The notes below the pieces were generated by a model, which worked only from the letters and a program-made list of their open reading frames with translations, was not told the DNA's origin and did not search any database. DNA of 33,709 bases from Agathobacter sp. (GTDB lineage Bacteria > Bacillota > Clostridia > Lachnospirales > Lachnospiraceae), in the NCBI GenBank assembly GCA_022767075.1, contig JALEPP010000085.1, positions 1 through 33,709 of the forward strand. Reading direction: 5' to 3'. The position numbers and the translations under genes were made by a program. Numbering within the stretch: position 1 is the stretch's first letter; every line of letters begins with the position of its first letter. Of this stretch, positions 17,344-24,360 are shown piece by piece.

Positions 17344-17351
17344 AGGGGAAT

Positions 17352-18461
17352 CTAGCCCACGAAACCAACCAGTTTCTTGGAGCGAGATGGTGCTCTTAAT
17401 TTTTTGAGGGATTTTGCTTCGATCTGGCGAATACGCTCTCTGGTTACGCCCATGGTCTGTCCTACTTCCTCTAAGGTGTGAGGAATTCCGTCTGCAAGTC
17501 CAAATCGCATGGTAATGACATACTGCTCCCGCTCGGTAAGGGTGGCAAGGGCTTCCTTTAGGCATTCGTTACGCACGGTTTCCATAGCGTGCTGCTCCGG
17601 TGCCTTGGTGTTGAAGTCCTCGATGAAATCACCAATGGAGGTGTTCTCCTCTTCACCTACCGGGGTATCGAGAGATACGGTATCTCCGGTGTATTTTAAA
17701 GCCTCCCTTACTTTTTCAACTTCAAGGGATGTTGCCTCAGCGATTTCTTCCTCGTTTGGCTCTCTTCCGGTCTCCTGAAGAAGTGCTTTCTGGGTGCGGA
17801 CTACCTTGTTGATTACCTCAACCATGTGTACAGGAATACGAATGGTCTTTGCCTGATCGGCAATGGCTCTGGTGATGGACTGGCGAATCCACCAGGTTGC
17901 ATAGGTGGAGAATTTGAAGCCCTTCTCATACTCGTACTTGTCTACTGCCTTCATAAGACCGATATTTCCCTCCTGAATAAGATCCAGAAAGGTAAGGCCT
18001 CGTCCGATGTATTTCTTTGCCACACTGACAACAAGTCTTAGGTTGCAATTGATAAATAATTCTTTTGCGGCAGCATCGCCATCCTGGATTTTCTTAGCAA
18101 GACTCTGCTCTTCTTCCGGGGAAAGGAGCTGATAGCGTCCGATCTCTTTTAAGTATGCACGAACCGGATCATCTACGTTTAATGCTACGTCCTGGATGGT
18201 TGCGGCCATATCTTCTGACATGTCGATTTCCACGTCCTCAAAGTTATCCTCTGGCTTCTCAAGAAGCTGCTCTTCCTTTTTCAATACAATGATGTCATTT
18301 CCTTCAATGTACTCAACAATCGCACCATACTGTTCTCTGCTTAAAGAAAAGCTTTTCAGCTTTTTCTGAATGATTTCCTCTTCCAAAACATTATTGTTTT
18401 TCTTGGCGTCTTCAATAATCTTTCCGACGATTTCCATCATTTGTTTCTTGTTATCTTCCAA
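17352..18461 (-). CDS. rpoD: RNA polymerase primary sigma factor
   Basis: Group 1 sigma-70. Region 1.1 is about 1-75 and region 1.2 includes [21 protein letters not shown]. Region 2 has the [20 protein letters not shown] and [19 protein letters not shown] blocks. Region 3 follows, and region 4.2 carries the -35-binding helix [20 protein letters not shown] and ends SRSKKL. I place the start at the TTG at 18461 because AAAGG lies 11 nt upstream and the longer ORF's TTG has no ribosome site. This gives 369 residues. The usual dnaG partner is absent upstream, and the gene has its own promoter at 18522-18551. Confidence 0.95.
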   Translation of the reverse strand: MEDNKKQMMEIVGKIIEDAKKNNNVLEEEIIQKKLKSFSLSREQYGAIVEYIEGNDIIVLKKEEQLLEKPEDNFEDVEIDMSEDMAATIQDVALNVDDPVRAYLKEIGRYQLLSPEEEQSLAKKIQDGDAAAKELFINCNLRLVVSVAKKYIGRGLTFLDLIQEGNIGLMKAVDKYEYEKGFKFSTYATWWIRQSITRAIADQAKTIRIPVHMVEVINKVVRTQKALLQETGREPNEEEIAEATSLEVEKVREALKYTGDTVSLDTPVGEEENTSIGDFIEDFNTKAPEQHAMETVRNECLKEALATLTEREQYVITMRFGLADGIPHTLEEVGQTMGVTRERIRQIEAKSLKKLRAPSRSKKLVGFVG

Positions 18462-18521
18462 TGTAACTTCGACCTTTCTAACTCTGTATGTAAAGCGGGG
18501 TTTACGACCCCACAAGAAGGT

Positions 18522-18551
18522 ATTGTAACAAAATTTTCATGGTAGAAACAA
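18522..18551 (-). promoter_or_regulatory. Promoter of rpoD
   Basis: On the minus strand TTGTTT (18546-18551), 18 nt, TACAAT (18522-18527). The 5' leader of about 55 nt holds GGGG-TCGTAAA-CCCC (about 18497-18511), a small hairpin near the ribosome site. Confidence 0.65.
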
Positions 18552-18569
18552 GCCTTTTTTCAAAAAAAG

Positions 18570-18602
18570 CAAAAGGCACAATCCATAGGATTCTGCCTTT
18601 TG
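18570..18602 (-). terminator. Intrinsic terminator of acylation module 2
   Basis: The stem CAAAAGGCA/TGCCTTTTG with inner ATCC/GGAT is followed on the minus strand by CTTTTTTT, and on the plus strand by TTTTTTG, so it could work both ways. It is 23 nt past the SGNH gene stop at 18625 and separates module 2 from rpoD. Confidence 0.85.
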
Positions 18603-18624
18603 TTTTTTGTTAATTTTCACAAAT

Positions 18625-19635
18625 TTATGCAATTTTTTTGTGATATTCTTCTAGACTAATGTCCCATTCCTTCAGATTTTCATCTCCTCTGTGGTCCTCC
18701 AGATCAAACTGGTCTTTCAGATACGTACCAAGAAATCTGGTTGTTTTCTGGGCGCCGGAGAGATTTAGATGATCCCCATGGTCTGCCGTATCCTTTGCCC
18801 AGTCAATTTCAAGCTCACTGGTCTTTAAATTCAGGTCCACATAGGCAAGATTTTTCTCGTTGGCATAGCATTCAATTCCGTTATGCTTTTCTCCATCGTA
18901 GTTCTTTGGGGAAGGCGCACTGTAAAGGACCAGGGTCACATTGTTCTCTTTACACAGGGAAATAATTTCATCCATCTGCTTTTGAATGCTCTTTGGGATT
19001 TCTCTGTGTAGACTGGTCTCCTCCATATATTCTCCCCCTGTATATGCCTTACACCATTTGCGGATTTCAAAGCCCTTCAAATTCTCCAGAGATTTTTTCC
19101 CTGTGAGTACATTTTTCCAGGCATTGTGATATTGGAAAATGGGGAAACGACTTTGAAGTCCTTCAAGGGATGAGCTTAAAATTCCATCCGCACTTCCCTT
19201 GCTTCTGTATAACACATTGGTCTCTAAGAGAATCAGCTTCGGTTTTTGGGTCTCCAAGGCAATTCGAATTGCCTCCTTGGTCTCCCCGATTTTTTGTCCA
19301 TATTGTCCGGATATGTAAGAGGTAATTCCGGTCTCATCATATAGCTGCATGGGAGATATCGACGTATAGGTCTCACTGTCCCCCACCACAAGTACATCAA
19401 TGGAATTCTCTTTCTCGTTGCGTATTCCAAAGACCTTGCTGTTTCTTCCAACACAGTTCTTTCCATTTTTACATTCCATGGCATAGACCACGATAGACGC
19501 CCCATGCAAAAGCAATACCAGTCCCAGGAAAAAGCACACAACCCGGAAGCCCTGATGCCATCTACTCTTCCCGGCACGGATATTCTCCCCCCTTTTTTTC
19601 TCATTATGGAGATTGCCTTCTAGATTCTGATTCAT
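18625..19635 (-). CDS. SGNH-hydrolase-like exported protein with intact GDS (acylation module 2)
   Basis: 336 residues. A membrane segment (about 31-53) precedes a DltD/AlgX-like SGNH domain with VLVVGDSETYTSIS (Ser87) and a C-terminal HGDHLNLSGAQK that supplies the Asp/His block. It works outside the membrane, probably receiving or transferring the acyl group presented by the MBOAT 38 nt upstream. AAGGAGGG 5 nt before the ATG supports this start. It is the last gene of the operon, followed by a strong terminator. It is homologous in layout to the module 1 protein, which has GDC instead. Confidence 0.83.
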   Translation of the reverse strand: MNQNLEGNLHNEKKRGENIRAGKSRWHQGFRVVCFFLGLVLLLHGASIVVYAMECKNGKNCVGRNSKVFGIRNEKENSIDVLVVGDSETYTSISPMQLYDETGITSYISGQYGQKIGETKEAIRIALETQKPKLILLETNVLYRSKGSADGILSSSLEGLQSRFPIFQYHNAWKNVLTGKKSLENLKGFEIRKWCKAYTGGEYMEETSLHREIPKSIQKQMDEIISLCKENNVTLVLYSAPSPKNYDGEKHNGIECYANEKNLAYVDLNLKTSELEIDWAKDTADHGDHLNLSGAQKTTRFLGTYLKDQFDLEDHRGDENLKEWDISLEEYHKKIA

Positions 19636-19673
19636 GGTTGCCCTCCTTTTTCTTACGTTTCTTCATTCACTAA

Positions 19674-21164
19674 TCAGAACTGTGCGTATATCAGATCCAC
19701 CTTCTGATAGCCTGTTCCATATGCTCCAAAAATGATGATTGCAAAAATAAATGCATAATAGATTCCCCAGCGTACCGGTGTACGATATTCCTGAAGCTTT
19801 TCATAATAGTCCAAGCCCGCTTCCTTTTTGTGTTCCATGACCGCCACCAGAATAGTAAAGGCAAATGCACACAGAAAATCCGGAATGGAAAGGCCAAGGG
19901 CAAGCAGTGAACCATCCCACAGGGTCTGTAGGGTGAAGCCCTTGAAGATGCTGCCAAACATAGAAAGACCTACTGATAAACGCTCTGCCCTGAAAAACAG
20001 CTCTCCTGTGAAAATAATCACCCAGGTCTTTGCCATGCGAATTCCATCCCACACCGGACCAACGCATTTCTTCTTCACAATCGGCTCCAGCGCCGCTTCT
20101 ACAAGTAGAATCACAAAGTAATACATTCCATAAAAAATATATCCCCATTGTGCCCCATGCCAGATTCCATTGCAAAGCCATACCGGAAACAGCGTTGCTG
20201 CTGAGACTCCAAGCTTCGCCACATATTTTCCAAATTTCTTTGTGGCAAACTTATTCCATTTCTTTACAGGCTTTGAAATGGAAACCGGATAAAAAATATA
20301 GGTCTTAAACCAGGTTCCAAGGGTGATATGCCATCTTCTCCAGAACTCCCCTGCATTTTTGGATACGAAGGGCAGTCGGAAATTCTCCGGCAGGGTCACA
20401 CCAAATATCTTTGCAGTTCCTATTACAATGTCCATGCATCCGGAAAACTCCATGTAAAGCTGAACGGTGTAGCAGATTGCAGCCACTACAATCACAAGAC
20501 CACTGTATGTCCGGTAATTGTCGTAAACCTTGCTTACAAGGATGTACAGACGATCTGCTATTATCATCTTCTTCAAAAGACCCCAGGTTATCCGCATGAT
20601 TCCGCGCTTTAGATTTTCACCATTAATGGGCTCTCCACTCCAAAGCTCCTTCACATGATTGTCGTAGAGGCAGATAGGTCCTTCCAGCACATGAGGGAAA
20701 AAGCCCATATATAATGCAATCTTTCCAAAATGCAATTCCGGCTTATACTTTTCCCAATATACATCCACCAGATACGCAACACCCTGAAGCGTGTAAAAGG
20801 AGATTCCGATAGGCACCATGAGTTTTATGGGCGGAAGCAAGGTATCCCCTGCTAGTGCATTGACATTTTCCGTCACGAAACCAGAATACTTTAAGATGCC
20901 AAGGACACCTATCAGCATTCCAGTTGAACAGCCAAGAACCCATTTTTTCCGGTTTCCTTTTGCTTTTTCCAGGAGCAATCCCCCTACATACACCACTATC
21001 GTTGCTCCAATGAGATAGCACACCAGGTATCGGCTAAAGCTCCAGAAAAACACATAGCTTGCCAAAAGCAAAATCCATGGCCTTAGCTTTTTGGTACACA
21101 GCTGATAGAGAAGCATTACCACCGGCAGGAATACCCCTAGGAAAATCGGTTCATGATATCCCAT
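19674..21164 (-). CDS. MBOAT-family membrane O-acyltransferase (DltB-like), module 2
   Basis: The start at 21164 is chosen because AGGAG lies 7 nt upstream and the carrier gene's stop ends 1 nt before it. This gives 496 residues. It is polytopic, with the MBOAT signatures WRRWHITLGTWFKTYIFYPV and the catalytic-His segment CNGIWHGAQWG. In DltB-type systems it moves an acyl group from the carrier protein across the membrane. Its position in the order adenylation enzyme, PLP enzyme, carrier, MBOAT, SGNH makes it the transfer step of module 2. The acceptor is unknown. Confidence 0.9.
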   Translation of the reverse strand: MGYHEPIFLGVFLPVVMLLYQLCTKKLRPWILLLASYVFFWSFSRYLVCYLIGATIVVYVGGLLLEKAKGNRKKWVLGCSTGMLIGVLGILKYSGFVTENVNALAGDTLLPPIKLMVPIGISFYTLQGVAYLVDVYWEKYKPELHFGKIALYMGFFPHVLEGPICLYDNHVKELWSGEPINGENLKRGIMRITWGLLKKMIIADRLYILVSKVYDNYRTYSGLVIVVAAICYTVQLYMEFSGCMDIVIGTAKIFGVTLPENFRLPFVSKNAGEFWRRWHITLGTWFKTYIFYPVSISKPVKKWNKFATKKFGKYVAKLGVSAATLFPVWLCNGIWHGAQWGYIFYGMYYFVILLVEAALEPIVKKKCVGPVWDGIRMAKTWVIIFTGELFFRAERLSVGLSMFGSIFKGFTLQTLWDGSLLALGLSIPDFLCAFAFTILVAVMEHKKEAGLDYYEKLQEYRTPVRWGIYYAFIFAIIIFGAYGTGYQKVDLIYAQF

Positions 21165-21165
21165 A

Positions 21166-21393
21166 TTAATTCTCCTGTAGTCTTTGAACCATCGCAAAGA
21201 GGGCTTCTACGGAGTTAAAATTCGCCGGCACCATCTCTTTTGCCCCAATTGTGATATCAAATGCATCCTCAAGCTCTGAGACAAGAGAAATCACTCCGAA
21301 TGAGTCCAGAATATGGTCGTCAATCAGTGCCTTTTCGTTTTCGTAATCAATTGTGTCATCAATCTCATTTAAAATTTCTAAAATCTGTTCCAT
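21166..21393 (-). CDS. Acyl/aminoacyl carrier protein (DltC-like), module 2
   Basis: 75 residues, acidic, with the phosphopantetheine site ILDSFGVISLV (Ser31) and the ending VPANFNSVEALFAM, like its module 1 paralogue. AAGGAG lies before the ATG. It is 9 nt after the PLP decarboxylase and 1 nt before the MBOAT. The adenylation enzyme two genes upstream presumably loads it. Confidence 0.9.
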   Translation of the reverse strand: MEQILEILNEIDDTIDYENEKALIDDHILDSFGVISLVSELEDAFDITIGAKEMVPANFNSVEALFAMVQRLQEN

Positions 21394-21402
21394 TTTGTCT
21401 CC

Positions 21403-22641
21403 TTATCTACTGTTCAGAAAGTAAGTACTCTTTCTCTCTCTTAACACCTGTAAATCGTTTTTCTTTTCCGTGTCAATCACTGCAACTGCAGGAAGCTCAT
21501 GGCTTAGAAACAGTGCCATTCCTTCCATCGCCGAATATGCTCCGGTGTTTTCAAACACCAGATAGTCCCCCACACGAGGTTCTTCCATTGGATACTCCTG
21601 TACCAAAACATCATTGGTGGTGCAAAGGGAACCACAGATGGTCCACGGCTCCTCCGGGGGATCCCCTTTGGCGTTTATCTCCTGGTGGCGCAGCGCCTCT
21701 TGAGCCCTATCATTAACCAGCACTTCTATGTAAGGAAAATACATTCCTCGAATCTGTCCGTGATAATTAAGCTGATGACTTCCCCCGTCCACCATGAGAT
21801 AGCGGTTTCCCTCATTGATCTTCTTATCACTGATTCTTGTAATGTAGACACCACATGCTGCGCTTAAGGCTCTCCCCATCTCTAAAGTGACCTTACCCTT
21901 CCACTTCATGGAGCCAATCGCCTCCCCAAGCTCTCTGATTCCCGCCTCTGTGTAAAGCGGCACCTCCTGGTCCTTAAAATAGGCAAATCCGATGCCCGGA
22001 CCGTATTCTAACTCCGGTATTTCTACCCCGGTGCGCTTCCGGATTTCCTCAAAAAATCCATCCAGCATCTGAAGCTCTTTTTTTAGCACGGACACCTTTT
22101 TCTTCTGGGTTCCGGTAAAATAATGGATTCCCTCCAGATGAAGTCTTGGATTTTCCTCTATGCGTGCAAGCATCTCAAAAATCTCCTGTGGATTTACCCC
22201 AAACTGGCTTCCATTGGTTAATCGCAGGAAAAGATGTAAATCCACCCCCTCCTTTTGGGACCACTGATCAAAAAACTGAAACTGTCTTAGGGATTCTACT
22301 GTGTACACACTGGCATCTTTGCAGTAGCTTAGCACCTGAGGCAAATCCCCCTCTTCCTTTACCACACCGCTAATCAACAGCTTCTCTTTGGGAATCTCTA
22401 GTTTTTCACAAATCAGAAACTCTCCAAAGGAACAGACCTCGATACGGTCTGTGAGACCGGCGTACTGCTCCGTCAAAAAGGGATTGGCCTTCATGGCAAA
22501 GCATAACCCAACATTTTGAGGGAGCTGCTCTCGAAAACGTCTCACTTCCCTTTCTACCACTGCAACATCATATAGATAAAGGGGAGTACTCAACTGATTG
22601 ATTGCGTTTTCGTAGACCTCTTTTTTATAGGTATCAATCAT
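21403..22641 (-). CDS. Fold-type III PLP-dependent amino acid decarboxylase in an acylation operon
   Basis: The start at 22641 (not the longer ORF) has AAAGGAGGGG upstream and overlaps the previous stop as TAATG. The 412-residue enzyme belongs to the Orn/DAP/Arg decarboxylase 2 family: PLP-Lys51 in CFAMKANPF, an EYGPGIGFAYF phosphate-binding loop, CGSLCTTNDVL (336-346) and ENTGAYSAMEG. It is not a typical LysA, whose motif is CESSD; CTxxD resembles the BtrK-type decarboxylases that act on a carrier-bound amino acid. It lies between the adenylation enzyme and the carrier gene. Substrate not determined. Confidence 0.82.
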   Translation of the reverse strand: MIDTYKKEVYENAINQLSTPLYLYDVAVVEREVRRFREQLPQNVGLCFAMKANPFLTEQYAGLTDRIEVCSFGEFLICEKLEIPKEKLLISGVVKEEGDLPQVLSYCKDASVYTVESLRQFQFFDQWSQKEGVDLHLFLRLTNGSQFGVNPQEIFEMLARIEENPRLHLEGIHYFTGTQKKKVSVLKKELQMLDGFFEEIRKRTGVEIPELEYGPGIGFAYFKDQEVPLYTEAGIRELGEAIGSMKWKGKVTLEMGRALSAACGVYITRISDKKINEGNRYLMVDGGSHQLNYHGQIRGMYFPYIEVLVNDRAQEALRHQEINAKGDPPEEPWTICGSLCTTNDVLVQEYPMEEPRVGDYLVFENTGAYSAMEGMALFLSHELPAVAVIDTEKKNDLQVLRERKSTYFLNSR

Positions 22642-24164
22642 TATCCAAGCCCCTCCTTTGCCCATGTCATCAGCTGGTTCCTATCCATCTTTCCATTTTT
22701 GTTCATAGGCATCTGGTCAATGGAGCATAATTTTTGTGGAACCATGTATCCTGGAAGAGAAAGCTTTAGTTGTTTTTTCAGCTGGGTCTTCTCCACATCC
22801 CCCACATAAAAGCAAATAATCTTATTTTTTTCTCTATCAAACAGACAACAGCTTCTGACGATTCCTGCAAGGCTGTTGAGGGCATTTTCGATTTCCTCTA
22901 ACTCGATACGATGCCCCATATGCTTAATCTGAAAATCCTTTCGACCATCAAAAACAAGCTGGTTCTTAGGATTCCAGTAGGCCATGTCCCCGGTTCGGTA
23001 GGTTCGCTTTTTCTCCGGACCGTACAGGATAAAGCTTTTCTTCGTCTGCTCGGTGTTATGGTAATACCCCAGTGAGATGGATTCTCCTGTGACACATATT
23101 TCTCCGGATATTCCGGGTTGTGTCACCCTTTGTCCCCTTTCATCCAACAGAAATACTTCCCTTCCTCCAAAGGCCTTTCCTATGGGCAGCTTCTCAGGAA
23201 GCGGCTCCCCGGGAGCAATCCAATAATAGGTACAGTTGCAGGTAATCTCAGTAGGTCCATAGAGATTCACAAAGGGAAGCTCCGGTAAAGCCTCTCTCCA
23301 AATCTTAAGCTGCTTTATCGGCATGGATTCTCCGCTGAACATTACCCTTCTAAGGTCTGTGGGGATGCGATAATCAAATCCTTTCAAGCCTGAAATCTGA
23401 CACATGGCTGACACTGCCCAGATTAGCACCGTAGCATGATTGTCACAGATGTAATCCAGCAAGCAGGTCGGCAGAGCAAACAATTCTTTTGGAATCAGTA
23501 AAATGGTCGCCCCAAGCGCCAGACTGCTATAGATATCTTTTACCGACACATCGAAATCAAACGGTGCCTGATTGGCAAAGACATCTGTGGACAGCAACCC
23601 CGTTTCTTCTATAAAATGTGGAATAAAATCAAGCACACATTGATGACTCACCAACACACACTTCGGCGTGCCTGTGGAGCCGGAGGTAAAAATTCCATAA
23701 AGCGGATCCTCCTTGTGGGCTTTTCTTCTTCTCTCTCTAAGCAGGTCATCCTCTATCTTTGTCCCAACACAGGTATCAAAGGAAACAATTTCCCCGGAAA
23801 AAGCAAGGTCTTTCGCCCTCTCCATGCACGCTGCAGAGACCAGCATCACCTTGGGCTGTAACACCTCCAGAATTTTCTCCACACGTTCCTTGGGTTGCTC
23901 CGGATTCAACGGCACATAGAAGCATCCCCCCTGTACCACTCCAAGCATACATGCTAAGGACAGGTTGCTCTTCTCTCCGAATACCACAACAGGTGCTGAC
24001 TTTTGGCATTTTCCGGCAACCAAGGTGCCAGCTCTTCTTGTGAGTTCCAGCATTTTTTCGTAGGTGATGGATTCCCCCTGGTCGATTACTGCTAGCTTCT
24101 TAGGATTCCTGTTGGCCGCAGCTTCCAGATACTCTATCACTGACTTCATCTCATTTTTTGTCAT
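22641..24164 (-). CDS. Amino acid adenylation enzyme (DltA-like AMP-forming ligase)
   Basis: A 507-residue stand-alone ANL-superfamily A domain of DltA length. It has the P-loop GIFTSGSTGTPKCVLVSH (157-174) and FDFDVSVKDIYSSL (202-215), the A4 segment with the Asp that in DltA and NRPS binds the substrate amino group. It also has NLYGPTEITCN (300-310), YRTGDMAYW, and a C-terminal NKNGKMDRNQL with catalytic Lys492. It should adenylate an amino acid and load it on the carrier encoded two genes downstream. It is the first gene of module 2, behind a TTAACA repeat array. The residues around the pocket differ from DltA, so D-alanine is not assured. Confidence 0.87.
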   Translation of the reverse strand: MTKNEMKSVIEYLEAAANRNPKKLAVIDQGESITYEKMLELTRRAGTLVAGKCQKSAPVVVFGEKSNLSLACMLGVVQGGCFYVPLNPEQPKERVEKILEVLQPKVMLVSAACMERAKDLAFSGEIVSFDTCVGTKIEDDLLRERRRKAHKEDPLYGIFTSGSTGTPKCVLVSHQCVLDFIPHFIEETGLLSTDVFANQAPFDFDVSVKDIYSSLALGATILLIPKELFALPTCLLDYICDNHATVLIWAVSAMCQISGLKGFDYRIPTDLRRVMFSGESMPIKQLKIWREALPELPFVNLYGPTEITCNCTYYWIAPGEPLPEKLPIGKAFGGREVFLLDERGQRVTQPGISGEICVTGESISLGYYHNTEQTKKSFILYGPEKKRTYRTGDMAYWNPKNQLVFDGRKDFQIKHMGHRIELEEIENALNSLAGIVRSCCLFDREKNKIICFYVGDVEKTQLKKQLKLSLPGYMVPQKLCSIDQMPMNKNGKMDRNQLMTWAKEGLG

Positions 24165-24230
24165 TTCTCTTCACTCCTTTATCCGAATAAAATACTATCA
24201 TTCCTGTAGATTAATTCCCATAAAGAAGCA

Positions 24231-24300
24231 CTTAACAATCCTTAAGAACTGGTTAACATTTTCTTACATCCCCTTTTCATGTCTTAACAGATTCTTAATC
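24231..24300. promoter_or_regulatory. Phased TTAACA-like repeats (PhoP-box-like array) upstream of acylation module 2
   Basis: On the plus strand CTTAACA 24231, CTTAAGA 24241, GTTAACA 24252, CTTACA 24263, CTTAACA 24283 and CTTAATC 24294 are spaced 10, 11, 11, 20 and 11 bp, so all lie on one face of the helix. Bacillus-type PhoP binds TTAACA-like direct repeats at about 11-bp spacing. The array begins 67 bp upstream of the adenylation gene but is oriented opposite to it. Confidence 0.5.
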
Positions 24301-24306
24301 TTAGGG

Positions 24307-24341
24307 CAAAAAATAAGCCCCGACAAACATGTCAGGGCTTT
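24307..24341 (-). terminator. Intrinsic terminator of the PurF-like gene
   Basis: On the minus strand AAGCCCTGAC/GTCGGGGCTT (one G-U pair) around a short loop is followed by ATTTTTTG. It is about 20 nt past the stop. Confidence 0.9.
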
Positions 24342-24360
24342 ATCACCTACCATATGTTTC

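Larger units (their letters stand above)
16631..17347. repeat. Element E2: 717-bp imperfect inverted repeat between rpoD and pflB
   Basis: Same design as E1. The left arm from CCTAAAATC (16631) and the right arm ending GATTTTAGG (17347) are reverse complements along most of their length. They share ACACGGTGAGACTCCTTTTC, GGGGTGGCGCTCTCCCCATC, AGTAGGGGGCATCCATAA and CCCTCACACTTT. Outer arms are unrelated to E1's. Inner blocks are shared with E1: GTACGCCAAGGTTTGAACAA on the left (about 16830) and GTTCGCCAAAGTTGGGACAA read on the other strand on the right (about 17115-17135). The core at 16937-17019 is in the opposite orientation to E1's. It starts 4 nt after the rpoD stop. Several ORFs run across it but none is credible. 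Confidence 0.88.

Noticed and set aside
17035-17565. 176-residue and nearby 80-residue ORFs across E2 into rpoD
   Set aside because: They overlap rpoD in another frame and the foldback arm. No Shine-Dalgarno and no recognisable domain.
18625-24164. Module 2 called simply dltABCD
   Set aside because: The order, the extra PLP decarboxylase and the changed adenylation pocket region do not support plain D-alanylation of teichoic acid.
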